Translations under genes and position numbers: made by a program
Shown: positions 26,200 to 35,699 of the stretch, piece after piece
Layout of the letters: every line of letters begins with the position of its first letter
How positions within the stretch are numbered: the stretch's first letter is position 1
The notes under the pieces: model-generated
Databases searched by the model: none
Seen by the model: the letters and a program-made list of their open reading frames with translations, nothing else
Told to the model about the DNA's origin: nothing
DNA from: Sphingobacterium kitahiroshimense
Lineage (GTDB): Bacteria > Bacteroidota > Bacteroidia > Sphingobacteriales > Sphingobacteriaceae
Assembly (NCBI RefSeq): GCF_025961315.1
Contig: NZ_JAOQNK010000001.1
Location: forward strand, 558,001-622,000
Direction of reading: 5' to 3'
Length of the DNA stretch: 64,000 bases

Positions 26200-28464
26200 A
26201 TGTATAAGAAAAGAACAATTATCGTTTCCAATAGATTACCCATACGTATTGAACGTAAAGACAATGAACTTCAGTTTATCCCAAGTGAAGGTGGACTGGC
26301 AACAGGTTTAGGTTCCGTTTACAAGAGCGATGAAAACATATGGATTGGTTGGCCCGGAATTATTCCCTTAAATACACAAGAAGAAGAGATCATTACCCAA
26401 GGATTGGCCGAACATAATCTTATTCCAGTCTTTTTGACCGAAGAGGAATTAAAAGGATACTACGAAGGATTTTCGAATGAAGTCTTATGGCCCGTTTTTC
26501 ATTATAGACCATCTTATGCTGTATACCGCACGCCGGACTGGGAAATGTACCAAAAAGTGAATGCAAAATTTTCAGCAGTAGTCGATCAGCAAAATGTGCA
26601 GGAAAAAGATGAAGTCTGGATCCATGATTATCAATTAATGCTCCTGCCGCAATTAGTCAGAAAATCGTATCCTACTATTGCAATCGGTTTTTTCCAACAT
26701 ATCCCCTTTCCAAATGATGAGGTATTTAGGAGCATCCCTTGGCGCAATGAGCTCCTAAACGGACTGCTTGGTGCCGATCTAATCGGATTCCATACCTTCA
26801 ATGATACCCAGCACTTTTTGAATTCCTGTGCACATATTCTTGGCCTAAATGTTCAGAACAATTGCCTGCATACAGATGGAAGAAGTATTTTTACTGAGGT
26901 CTACCCGATGGGTATCGATTTTGATAAATTCTCGCAGCTCGCCAATAGCGAGCCCATTCAGACACGGGCGCAAGCAATAAAAGATTATTATAAAGATCAG
27001 AAAATAATACTCAGCATCGATCGCCTTGACTACAGCAAAGGCATCATTGAACGCTTGCTCGCCTACGAAAATTTATTGGTTAAATATCCAGAGTTAAAAG
27101 GACAGGTAGTTCTTTATATGATCGTAGTTCCTTCACGGGATCATGTTGCGCAGTACAAACAATTACTGGATGAAATAGACCGAACTGTAGGCCATATCAA
27201 TGCTGTTTTTGGTAACAATGAATGGACCCCAATCGCCTATTTCTACAATTCATTTCCATTGGAGGAATTATCGGCCTTGTATGTGGCAGCAGATATCTGC
27301 CTGATCACTTCGTTACGTGACGGTATGAACTTGGTGTGTAAAGAATATATCGCCAGTAAGGAGAATACCGATGGTGTGCTGATCTTAAGCGAACTGGCAG
27401 GCGCGGCAAAAGAATTGACACAGGCCATCCATATTAATCCCAATGCAACAGATCAGGTTACCGAAGCCATTTATAAAGCTTTACAGATGCCCGTTTCTGA
27501 ACAGCGTATGCGACTCAATGACAGCATTGAAATTGTCAAGAAATTTAATGTTAGACACTGGGTGCGTCTATTTTTCAACAGGCTCCGCGAAATCAAGTTA
27601 TTTCAGCAGAATGAAATGGCCCGAAGAATCAATGAACAGACCAAACTCGCGATACTCGATCAATATAACCGAGCCACCAGAAGGTTATTCTTCCTCGACT
27701 ACGATGGAACCCTGATCGGTTTTCAAAACGATGCCGCTGCGGCAATACCAACAGAATCGCTTTACGACACCTTAAATCTGCTGCAAGAAAATGATGCCAG
27801 TCAAGTCGTGATTATTAGTGGCAGACCACATGAGACACTCGACACCTGGTTTTCCGATAGACAGTATTTTCTGGTAGCAGAACATGGCGCATGGAGCAAC
27901 TATCCGACGCACAAATGGCAAAGCGGTGCAATCTTATCTACGCGATGGAAAATCCCGGTGAAACATATCATGAGCAAGTTTGCCAACAATACAGCTGGTT
28001 GTGTGATTGAGGAAAAATCTTATTCCTTAGCTTGGCATTACCGTAAAGCACAGCCTGGGCTTGGGCAGCTTCGCGCGCTGGAATTAGTGGAGAGCTTACG
28101 CTATTTAGTACAACAGCATGGCTTACAGTTATTAATGGGCGATAAAGTGATTGAAGTCAAAAATAGTGAGCTCAATAAAGGTAAAGCAGCAATGGAAATT
28201 GTCAACAGCTATAACCCCGATTTTATCTTTGCAATCGGTGATGATGCTACGGATGAAGATATGTTTTTAGAGCTCCCTGCCGATGCGATTACCATCAAGG
28301 TGGGCAATAAAAAGTCCGCGGCGCAGTTTTATGTAGATACACAGCAAGAAGCCGTTCAGCTTATAGAATACTTTGCTTACAATAGAGTAAAACAACAACA
28401 GATCAACGGATCAGATTCAGAAATTAAAAAAATTGAAACTTATGACCAAAACAGTGAAGCATAA
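26200..28464 (+). CDS. otsAB: Trehalose-6-phosphate synthase/phosphatase fusion (OtsA-OtsB)
   Basis: 754 residues. Residues 1-about 465 are the GT20 synthase that joins UDP-glucose and glucose-6-phosphate: SNRLPIRIE, WIGWPG, VWIHDYQLMLLPQLVR and SIDRLDYSKGIIERL are all present. Residues about 490-740 are the HAD-type phosphatase that removes the phosphate: FLDYDGTLIGF at about 500, VIISGRPHETLDTW, and AIGDDATDEDMF. Both halves seem intact, so one polypeptide makes trehalose. Trehalose protects against drying, salt and heat. The stop codon overlaps the GH15 gene by 23 bp, so translation of the two is coupled. Confidence 0.96.
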   Translation: MYKKRTIIVSNRLPIRIERKDNELQFIPSEGGLATGLGSVYKSDENIWIGWPGIIPLNTQEEEIITQGLAEHNLIPVFLTEEELKGYYEGFSNEVLWPVFHYRPSYAVYRTPDWEMYQKVNAKFSAVVDQQNVQEKDEVWIHDYQLMLLPQLVRKSYPTIAIGFFQHIPFPNDEVFRSIPWRNELLNGLLGADLIGFHTFNDTQHFLNSCAHILGLNVQNNCLHTDGRSIFTEVYPMGIDFDKFSQLANSEPIQTRAQAIKDYYKDQKIILSIDRLDYSKGIIERLLAYENLLVKYPELKGQVVLYMIVVPSRDHVAQYKQLLDEIDRTVGHINAVFGNNEWTPIAYFYNSFPLEELSALYVAADICLITSLRDGMNLVCKEYIASKENTDGVLILSELAGAAKELTQAIHINPNATDQVTEAIYKALQMPVSEQRMRLNDSIEIVKKFNVRHWVRLFFNRLREIKLFQQNEMARRINEQTKLAILDQYNRATRRLFFLDYDGTLIGFQNDAAAAIPTESLYDTLNLLQENDASQVVIISGRPHETLDTWFSDRQYFLVAEHGAWSNYPTHKWQSGAILSTRWKIPVKHIMSKFANNTAGCVIEEKSYSLAWHYRKAQPGLGQLRALELVESLRYLVQQHGLQLLMGDKVIEVKNSELNKGKAAMEIVNSYNPDFIFAIGDDATDEDMFLELPADAITIKVGNKKSAAQFYVDTQQEAVQLIEYFAYNRVKQQQINGSDSEIKKIETYDQNSEA

Positions 28465-30235
28465 ATATAATAGTGGTATCATCGGCAATTGTTCCTACAT
28501 TGCCCATGTCAATATCACCGGCAATATTACCTGGCTATGTTGGCCGACCTTTGAAGATTCATTTGTATTTGGAAGTTTATTGGACAAGGAGAATGGCGGT
28601 GAATTTTCGATCCTCCCCACTTCAGAAATCACGAATACCGATCAGCAATATATTGAAAACACCAATATTTTATGTACGACGTTGACAACCGAAGAAGGCA
28701 GTTATCGGATCACCGATTTTGCCCCACGTTTTGAGCAGTACGAACGCTATTACAAACCGTTGATGCTGGTGCGTAAAGTAGAACCGCTCACCGGTAGGCC
28801 AAAGATCCGTGTGCGCTGTACACCCAAATATCAATACGGAAAACAGGGATTCACGAAAAACCGAGGCAGCAACCATATCCAATTTGAACAGGAGGATATC
28901 AAAATGCGCTTGGCCACCAATATGCCGGTCAGCCATTTTTTCGATGATATTCCACATGTGCTGAGCAGTACGGTTTATCTGGTCATGACATTCGGGAGCC
29001 CATTTGAGGCTCCGATTGAACGTACCGCAGAAGATTTTTTAAGCAGAACCAAAGGTTATTGGCAACGTTGGGTAAAAAATGCCTCTATACCGTCCTTCTG
29101 CCAGAAAGAAGTGATCCGTTCTGCACTCGTGCTCAAGCTGCATCAATATGAAGATACAGGTGCTTTGATCGCGGCCAGTACGACAAGTCTTCCTGAACAT
29201 CCGGGAAGTGGCCGTAACTGGGATTATCGGTACTGCTGGTTGCGGGACAGCTACTATGTACTGACTGCCCTGAGCCACATCGGGCAATTTGAAGAGATGG
29301 AGAAATACGCCTCTTACATTGCCAACATTACACAGACCGATCGCGGACGGCTGCAACCGCTCTACGGCATCATGGGTCAGCATCAGCTGACAGAAACCAC
29401 ACTGGATCATCTGGAAGGATACTTAGGAAATAAGCCCGTACGCTTGGGTAATCAGGCTTTTGAGCACATTCAGAATGATGTCTACGGACAGGCACTGCTT
29501 GCCCTGTTGCCGATGTTTACCGACCACCGCTTCAGTCATCAGAATACCGGTTTGGCCAAATCCTGGACCAACTATATTCTGAAGAAAATTGAAAGCACCA
29601 TCGATGAGTTCGATGCGGGGATCTGGGAATTCCGGAATTTTGAAAACAGACACTGCTATTCCAATCTGTTTCAGTGGGCCGGTGCGACAGCAGCTTTAAA
29701 AATTGCCGAACAGTACGGTTTTGAGGAAATCAAAATTAAGGCACAAGAATTACGGGAACGCGCCAGTGTGCATATTGAAAGCTGCTACGATGAAGAGCGC
29801 GGTGTGTACACAACGGCTACGAAAAACCCCAATTTAGATGCTTCTACCCTACAGCTGATCATGATGAACTATCTAGATCCCGCTAGTGATAAAGCAAAAC
29901 GTCACCTCGAAGCTTTGGAAGAAGAGCTGAAAGGAGAAAATGGGCTGTTTTACCGTTATCTGCATAAAGACGATTTTGGAAAACCGAAATCAACATTTTT
30001 AGTATGTGCCTTCTGGTATGTGGAAGCACTGGCCTGTGTAGGGCGTTTGGAAGAAGCGCAACAGGTATTCAAGCAGCTGATCGGTTACGGCAATCACCTT
30101 AAATTATTCAGTGAGGATGTCGATGAGCAAGACGGTAGTCAATGGGGCAATTTCCCACAGGCTTACAGTCATGTGGGACTGGTCAATGCAGCAAACCGCA
30201 TAGCGGTTAAACTGGATCACCCTGCATTCTTGTAA
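28442..30235 (+). CDS. Glycoside hydrolase family 15 protein (trehalase/glucoamylase-like)
   Basis: 597 residues from ATG (MTKTVKHKYNSG); a TTG 9 bp upstream was rejected. The N-terminal beta domain begins with NCSYIAHVNITGNITWLCWPTFEDS, and the (alpha/alpha)6 barrel carries GRNWDYRYCWLRDSYY and, near the end, LFSEDVDEQDGSQWGNFPQAYSHVGLVNAA. There is no signal peptide, so it acts in the cytoplasm. In mycobacteria GH15 members of this type are trehalases. Next to OtsA-OtsB it may break down trehalose or another glucan. The overlap with the upstream gene means a shared transcript. Confidence 0.9.
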   Translation: MTKTVKHKYNSGIIGNCSYIAHVNITGNITWLCWPTFEDSFVFGSLLDKENGGEFSILPTSEITNTDQQYIENTNILCTTLTTEEGSYRITDFAPRFEQYERYYKPLMLVRKVEPLTGRPKIRVRCTPKYQYGKQGFTKNRGSNHIQFEQEDIKMRLATNMPVSHFFDDIPHVLSSTVYLVMTFGSPFEAPIERTAEDFLSRTKGYWQRWVKNASIPSFCQKEVIRSALVLKLHQYEDTGALIAASTTSLPEHPGSGRNWDYRYCWLRDSYYVLTALSHIGQFEEMEKYASYIANITQTDRGRLQPLYGIMGQHQLTETTLDHLEGYLGNKPVRLGNQAFEHIQNDVYGQALLALLPMFTDHRFSHQNTGLAKSWTNYILKKIESTIDEFDAGIWEFRNFENRHCYSNLFQWAGATAALKIAEQYGFEEIKIKAQELRERASVHIESCYDEERGVYTTATKNPNLDASTLQLIMMNYLDPASDKAKRHLEALEEELKGENGLFYRYLHKDDFGKPKSTFLVCAFWYVEALACVGRLEEAQQVFKQLIGYGNHLKLFSEDVDEQDGSQWGNFPQAYSHVGLVNAANRIAVKLDHPAFL

Positions 30236-30255
30236 TCTATAATGAAATGATTAGA

Positions 30256-30308
30256 AAAATGGCATAATAGAAAAAGAGATTTACGCTCAATTTCTATTAT
30301 GTCATTTT
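30256..30308. terminator. Bidirectional terminator between GH15 and DUF4440 genes
   Basis: 18-base arms, 30256-30273 and 30291-30308, with one G-T wobble pair, an A-rich left flank and a T-rich right flank. Confidence 0.75.
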
Positions 30309-30349
30309 ATATTGTAAAACTTATTGCTGTATAAAATTTAAGTTCTTAT

Positions 30350-30802
30350 TTAATGTTCGATTTTATGCGTATCACGCACACTGCTAAACGTCATGGCCAG
30401 CATCTTCCAATCTTTCTTTTGCTTTTTGTAAACCTCCGTTACCGTAAACTCCGTTACTGCATCATTTCCACGCACATCAGCTGTTAAGGTAATTCTATTC
30501 CAAACAATTGCAACATCGCCTACGATCTCGACCGCTACATCATGAATAGCGGCATTCTTATACCAGATTCTACCGGTTTTTATAATGTCGAGTTCTTCAT
30601 TCTTCTTCCATGTTCCGCTCATATGAACAAACTTTGACTTATCATCGAATAATGCTGCGAGTTTATCGACATTCTTATCAGCCATCCACTGCCACTTCAA
30701 TTTCGACAGTTCCTTCACTTCTTCTACTGCATTCATTTTTTGTGCAAAAGACAACTGTATTGTCAAGACAAATAAGAGTAATCCAAAAATAGCTTTTTTC
30801 AT
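30350..30802 (-). CDS. DUF4440/NTF2-like exported protein
   Basis: 150 residues. A signal peptide of about 20 residues (LLLFVLTIQLSFAQ) is followed by the NTF2-like cone fold: ELSKLKWQWMADKNVDKLAALFDDKSKFVHMSGTW, then DVAVEIVGDVAIVWNRITLTADV and FTVTEVYKKQKKDWKMLAMTFSSV. Members are found as enzymes (isomerase, dehydratase) or binding proteins; no active site can be named here. It is downstream of the molybdenum hydroxylase operon, with 87 bp between them. Confidence 0.8.
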   Translation of the reverse strand: MKKAIFGLLLFVLTIQLSFAQKMNAVEEVKELSKLKWQWMADKNVDKLAALFDDKSKFVHMSGTWKKNEELDIIKTGRIWYKNAAIHDVAVEIVGDVAIVWNRITLTADVRGNDAVTEFTVTEVYKKQKKDWKMLAMTFSSVRDTHKIEH

Positions 30803-30889
30803 TTTTTATTGTTTTTATTTTAAAACTGATGTTCTTTAATTTTCATAAATACGATCAATCCTCCAATTAGACGAAAGGCTAATAGAGAA

Positions 30890-33112
30890 TTAACCCTGCG
30901 TTCCGTGAGCTAAGTATTGTTTCATAAAAGGTTGGTTATAGTATCGTTTACCAGTATGGTGAAAAAGAGCATTGGCAACAGCACCGAACATCGGCGGAAA
31001 TACCGGCTCTCCCATACCTGTGGGGTTTTCCTGATTTTGCACAAAATGAACTTCGATATGTTTTGGACACTCACTCATACGAATGATCCGATAAGTATTG
31101 AAGTTGCTTTTCTGCGGTACTCCATCTGCGAACAATTGTTCTCCGTATAGTGCATTTCCAATACCGTCAATCACCGCACCTTCCGCCATATTGACGGCTG
31201 CATCCTGATTTACCACAATACCACAATCGACGCTTGCAATCGCCTGTACAACATAGGGTTCATTATTCTTAACGCCTATATCGACCAAAGCCGCGGCATA
31301 GGTATTATGGCAAAAATAAGCCGCAATGCCTCTCCCTGTACCATCGGGTTTTTTTAGTAAACTGGCTTTCTCCTTCAACAATTGCAGGACACCTGCGTAC
31401 CTTGATGCATCATAATCATTACGTTGTCCAACAGGACGTTCTTTCGCCCTTTTAAGTAATTCCAGACGAAAATCGATCGGATCTTTTTTCATTTCAACAG
31501 CCAGTTCATCCAAAAATGACTGCTCTGCGCTAGCCATAAAATTGGATCGCGGTGCACGAAAAGCTCCGATCGTGATGTCGGAATCAACCGCCCAGGATTC
31601 GGCAAGATAATGATCAACCGCTCCCGCCGGAAATCTATTTTCATGTAGCGGAGATTCCGGTATTCCCCCAGCCTTGACATGAAATCCGATCAACTGGTTA
31701 TTTTCATCTAAAGCCGCCCGGTATGTTGCACTGTAAGTAGGTCTGTAAATACCATAGGTCGCTTCATCTTCACGGGTATACATCAATTTCACAGGAGCAT
31801 TTAATTTCTGAGAGATCACGGCGGCCTCCACCAGATGATGTCCATAAGCCCTGAGTCCAAAACCGCCACCCATACGGGCGAGCTTAATCTTTATCTTTTC
31901 TTTAGGCAACCCCAATCGGGCCACCAACGTCGTTGTGATGACCTCCGGTGCCTGGATAGGCGCATATAATTCCGCTTGATCTGCCGTTACATGAGCAAAA
32001 CAGGAAACGGGCTCCATGGTATTGTGAACCAAAAATGGTGCTGTATACGTTCGCTCAATGATGCGGGCAGCATTTTTAAATGCAGCATCCGGATCTCCGT
32101 CCTTACGTTTAACTTCCCCTGGAATCTTCGCATATCGATCCATATCTGCATAATGACCAGCTGTACTCTCCAGTTGAAGCGTGTCTTTATTCTTCCTTTT
32201 TGAGGCCGTTTGCAGTTCCAATTGCAGTTTTTTCTTTGCTTGCATCACTTCCCAGGTAGAAGTACCCACAACTACAGCTAAGCTGCCGAAACTCATCGTA
32301 TCAAAATAATTGCGCGTATAGTCCTTTGCGAGCGGTTCAATCAGAAAAACATCCTTTATCCCCGGCATTTGACGTACTGCAGTATCATCAAACGCTGTGA
32401 TCTCCTGCCCAAAGGCTGGAGGATGTACAATCATAGCAATCAGCATACCCTCCTGCTTATAGTCACTGGTAAACAAGGGTTTACCAGTTACAATATTATC
32501 CAGTTCCACATTCTGCTTTGACGAACCTATTATTTTAAAATCAGCCACATCCTTTAACTTCACATCTTTTGGTAACGGAACTTGGGCTGCCTGAGAGGCA
32601 ATTTCACCGTAAGTTATTTTTTGATCACTTTTTTTGTGGAAAATGACACCAGCTTCTGTATGAATTTCGCTTAGCGGTACCGCCCATTTTTCAGAAGCTG
32701 CAATGATGAGCATCTGCCGTGCAGTAGCTCCCGCTGTTCGCAACACCGGCCAAGCCTGACGAACCGACTGACTACCACCAGTGAACTGGCGTCCATATCT
32801 TTCTGGAAAAAAATCAGCCTGCTCCACCGTTACTTTCTCCCAGGCTACATCCAGTTCCTCTGCGAGGATCATCGGAAGAGATGTCTTTACATTCTGTCCA
32901 AATTCAGGATTGGGATTAAATAATAGTACATCACCATTTGGGTAAATTTTGATATAGCTGTTCAATTCAATTATAGCATCGGCTACTGGTCCTGGCTCAC
33001 TTGCCATCGCTCCAGCACCCGGCCAGTTGAAATGTAAAATCATTCCGCCACCTGCTAAAAGCGCGGCTTTTAAAAAAGATCTTCTGCCTAGCGTCGTTTT
33101 ATCTGTTGTCAT
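30890..33112 (-). CDS. Molybdopterin-binding subunit, isoquinoline 1-oxidoreductase beta-like
   Basis: 740 residues. A twin-arginine signal is present (GRRSFLKAALL, residues 9-19), so it is exported folded. It belongs to the xanthine oxidase superfamily: YTAPFLVHNTMEPVSCFAH, GGGFGLRAYGHH, IGAFRAPRSNF and the catalytic Glu702 in NPTGMGEPVFPP. This type (IorB) is a two-halved large subunit that works with a 2Fe-2S small subunit and gives electrons to a cytochrome c, without a FAD subunit. Both partners are in this operon (33144 and 33826). The substrate, perhaps an N-heterocycle or aldehyde, is not known. Confidence 0.92.
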   Translation of the reverse strand: MTTDKTTLGRRSFLKAALLAGGGMILHFNWPGAGAMASEPGPVADAIIELNSYIKIYPNGDVLLFNPNPEFGQNVKTSLPMILAEELDVAWEKVTVEQADFFPERYGRQFTGGSQSVRQAWPVLRTAGATARQMLIIAASEKWAVPLSEIHTEAGVIFHKKSDQKITYGEIASQAAQVPLPKDVKLKDVADFKIIGSSKQNVELDNIVTGKPLFTSDYKQEGMLIAMIVHPPAFGQEITAFDDTAVRQMPGIKDVFLIEPLAKDYTRNYFDTMSFGSLAVVVGTSTWEVMQAKKKLQLELQTASKRKNKDTLQLESTAGHYADMDRYAKIPGEVKRKDGDPDAAFKNAARIIERTYTAPFLVHNTMEPVSCFAHVTADQAELYAPIQAPEVITTTLVARLGLPKEKIKIKLARMGGGFGLRAYGHHLVEAAVISQKLNAPVKLMYTREDEATYGIYRPTYSATYRAALDENNQLIGFHVKAGGIPESPLHENRFPAGAVDHYLAESWAVDSDITIGAFRAPRSNFMASAEQSFLDELAVEMKKDPIDFRLELLKRAKERPVGQRNDYDASRYAGVLQLLKEKASLLKKPDGTGRGIAAYFCHNTYAAALVDIGVKNNEPYVVQAIASVDCGIVVNQDAAVNMAEGAVIDGIGNALYGEQLFADGVPQKSNFNTYRIIRMSECPKHIEVHFVQNQENPTGMGEPVFPPMFGAVANALFHHTGKRYYNQPFMKQYLAHGTQG

Positions 33113-33143
33113 CGCTTATTTCTTTGATTTTTTGAAAAAATAA

Positions 33144-33785
33144 TTACTTCGTGGGAGCATAAGCACCTGTTGTCAACCAGGTAATCCAAGCTTCTTTAAA
33201 AGCAGCATGACTAATCGGAGGCAGTGTCCTTCCTTCTCCGGGCTCCCAGCCCCATTTTACCAATCCATCATCCGCATGCGCTATCAATGCTTTTAGATCT
33301 TTATTTCCATTTTGTTTTCGGTCTACCAACTGCTTAGCCAATTCATATGCACTTTTTCCTTCAAAGACCATTTTCATATCCGCAGGTGGAAGATGCCAAT
33401 TCGGACTTCCTGGCGGAGTTTTCAATCCTGTTGTATTTTCATCCTGATGGCAGTTATTACATTTCATGGTCAGCATTCCTTTTCCTTCAGGCCCGCGTTT
33501 CGGAAACATCGCATGCAACTTGCGCTCATCACCCTGAAGCGGAATATCACCGCTTGGATGGCAATTCACACATCGGGGACTCTGTAGCACAGCATATACT
33601 TTTTTAAACGCTTCAACAGACTGTATGCTATCTTTCTTGACCCTGATATTCGGTTCTAATGTATTTTCAGATCGGGAATCACTTGTAAAAGCAGAAACCA
33701 GAACCGTTAAAAACAGACCGATGACACCCAAAGTCAATGCAAGCTTGTAAGTACCTTTGCTTCTTATATTTTTTAATATTTTCAT
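33144..33785 (-). CDS. Diheme cytochrome c
   Basis: 213 residues. An N-terminal hydrophobic segment (about 15-32) anchors or exports the protein. Two heme c sites are visible: CVNCH at residues 72-76 and CNNCH at 109-113. No Met axial ligand can be placed with certainty. It lies between the 2Fe-2S subunit gene and the large subunit gene of a molybdenum hydroxylase, so it is the likely electron acceptor in the periplasm. Similar operons exist for isoquinoline and nicotinate dehydrogenases, where the cytochrome passes electrons to the respiratory chain. Confidence 0.88.
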   Translation of the reverse strand: MKILKNIRSKGTYKLALTLGVIGLFLTVLVSAFTSDSRSENTLEPNIRVKKDSIQSVEAFKKVYAVLQSPRCVNCHPSGDIPLQGDERKLHAMFPKRGPEGKGMLTMKCNNCHQDENTTGLKTPPGSPNWHLPPADMKMVFEGKSAYELAKQLVDRKQNGNKDLKALIAHADDGLVKWGWEPGEGRTLPPISHAAFKEAWITWLTTGAYAPTK

Positions 33786-33825
33786 GAGCTATTTTTTAGC
33801 AGATTACACATCTATACATAACCAT

Positions 33826-34284
33826 TTATTTCTTTTGCAATGATGCAGCATGATGTATGGCCTGACGAATTCGAGAATAAGTTCCGCAACGGCAGATGTT
33901 TCCGGTCATGGCATCATCAATATCCTGATCAGTTGGATTCGGCCGTTCACGTAATAATACAGCTGCCGACATGATTTGACCGGCATGACAGTAACCACAT
34001 TGGGGCACATCCACATCTTTCCAGGCAACTTGCAATGGATGGTCACCTTTTTCAGAAAGACCCTCAATCGTGATCACCTCTTTGCCAACTGCGCGTTTCA
34101 TTTTTGTAACACAGGATCTTACCGCTTCACCGTCCATATGGACCACACAAGCACCGCATTGTGCTACTCCACAGCCGTATTTTGTTCCAGTCAAACCGAC
34201 GACATCACGTAAAAACCACAGCAGTGGCATTTCTTTATCAATAACGACCTCGTATTCCTTTTTGTTAATGCGAATGGTTTCCAT
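33826..34284 (-). CDS. 2Fe-2S subunit, isoquinoline 1-oxidoreductase alpha-like
   Basis: 152 residues. The first 2Fe-2S centre (plant-ferredoxin type) uses [16 protein letters not shown] and a later Cys; the second (helical) uses [11 protein letters not shown] and CRCG. This is the small-subunit layout of the xanthine oxidase superfamily. It has no signal peptide; it is probably carried across the membrane together with the Tat-bearing large subunit. It is the first gene of the three-gene operon. Between it and the divergent cysteine desulfurase gene there are 268 bp with no gene. Confidence 0.92.
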   Translation of the reverse strand: METIRINKKEYEVVIDKEMPLLWFLRDVVGLTGTKYGCGVAQCGACVVHMDGEAVRSCVTKMKRAVGKEVITIEGLSEKGDHPLQVAWKDVDVPQCGYCHAGQIMSAAVLLRERPNPTDQDIDDAMTGNICRCGTYSRIRQAIHHAASLQKK

Positions 34285-34552
34285 AATTGTGTATGTTAGT
34301 TGTTATATAACAGTCTGTATTCATCATTTGTTTATTTTGGGCTTATCCTCTTTCTTTCAGATGCTTTGGCTCTCCACTTTCAAAAGCCATCACATCATGA
34401 TCTTAGTCTTAAAAATATGTATTTTTCACCTATACATTATCGAGCACAGCACAAAACAGTAATATTGGTAGAAGAATCCGTAAATGGGGTTGTTGATTAC
34501 AAGCAAAACGATGCTTTTTGGACCCATCCTCTCAAATTAATTCAGTACATTT

Positions 34553-35689
34553 ATGGCTATGCAGTCATCAATCGTATACCTCGACTATAATGCCACTACA
34601 CCCGTTGATGATCGGGTATTAGAACGGATGTTGCCCTTTTTCAAGCAGCAGTACGCCAATCCCAGCAGTCCCCATCTTTTCGCATTGCAGGTTCAGGAAG
34701 AAATTGATTTTGCTCAGCAAGATCTTGCCCATTTAATTAACTGCCATACAAGCGAACTAACCTTTACTTCAGGAGCGACAGAAGCGATCAATATGGCGAT
34801 AAAGGGGCTCACCTATGGTCACCGCAAACATATCATTTGTGCATCCACAGAACACAATGCCGTACTTGAATGTTGTCGTTACATGGAAACTAAGGGATAT
34901 GCTGTCACCTATCTGCCTGTAGACAAAGATGGCATCATCGATTTAAAAACGCTGGAGGATAGCATTACAACAGATACGGCGCTGGTTTGTGTCATGCTTG
35001 TGAACAATGAGACAGGTGTTATGCAAGATATACCATCAATTGCCACCCTAGCCCATCAGGCCGGAGCATGGTTTCTGTGCGATGCAACGCAGGCTGTCGG
35101 CAAGATTCCTATCGATGTAAAGCAGATGCAAATCGATTTTATGCCGATTTCAGCACATAAATTTTATGGTCCCAAAGGTATTGGCGCTTTATATACCAAT
35201 CCTGCTGTCGGATCACTCAGACCATTACTGCATGGTGGTCAGCAACAGAAAGGTATGAGAAGTGGCACACTCAACGTCCCGGGTATTGTAGGACTTGGAA
35301 CTGCCGCTGCCATCGCAAACCAGGAGATGGCAAATCAGAATAAACTGATTTTAAAGTTACGCGATGCCTTGGAAAAATCCATTTTGGAAATCAATGAGAC
35401 TTTTGTGAACGGCCACTTGGACAAACGTATATTCAATACCACAAATATCAGTTTGCGCGGTCTCCATTCCCAAGAAATGATACTAGCCCTGGGCAATATC
35501 GCTGTTTCCAGTGGCTCAGCCTGTTCATCCGTAACAAACAGACCTTCTCCGGTATTGCGGGCTATGGGACTAAAGAATGAAGATAATCTCAGTGCAATAC
35601 GGTTTAGTTTAGGCCGGTTTACAACTGACCATGACATCGATTATACCTTGGATAGGATCAAGAAAATTGTGACCAAACTTCGTGCATAG
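34553..35689 (+). CDS. Cysteine desulfurase (NifS/IscS-like)
   Basis: 378 residues. A PLP enzyme that removes sulfur from cysteine as an enzyme-bound persulfide. YLDYNATTPVDDRVLERMLPF starts the protein, FTSGATEAINMAIKG and STEHNAVL hold the PLP site, Lys203 in ISAHKFYGPKGIG binds the cofactor, and Cys324 in SSGSACSS carries the persulfide. It is not in an isc or suf operon; it stands between two molybdenum hydroxylase clusters. The likely role is thus to give sulfur to the molybdenum cofactor (with XdhC) or to MoeB-MoaD. Starts at residue 1 or 3 are both possible. Confidence 0.93.
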   Translation: MAMQSSIVYLDYNATTPVDDRVLERMLPFFKQQYANPSSPHLFALQVQEEIDFAQQDLAHLINCHTSELTFTSGATEAINMAIKGLTYGHRKHIICASTEHNAVLECCRYMETKGYAVTYLPVDKDGIIDLKTLEDSITTDTALVCVMLVNNETGVMQDIPSIATLAHQAGAWFLCDATQAVGKIPIDVKQMQIDFMPISAHKFYGPKGIGALYTNPAVGSLRPLLHGGQQQKGMRSGTLNVPGIVGLGTAAAIANQEMANQNKLILKLRDALEKSILEINETFVNGHLDKRIFNTTNISLRGLHSQEMILALGNIAVSSGSACSSVTNRPSPVLRAMGLKNEDNLSAIRFSLGRFTTDHDIDYTLDRIKKIVTKLRA

Positions 35690-35699
35690 CGCTAAAAAG

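Noticed and set aside
34300..34590. Plus-strand 96-codon frame and others between the 2Fe-2S and cysteine desulfurase genes
   Set aside because: They overlap the well-supported desulfurase start, have no known motif and odd composition; the region is better seen as a divergent promoter region.
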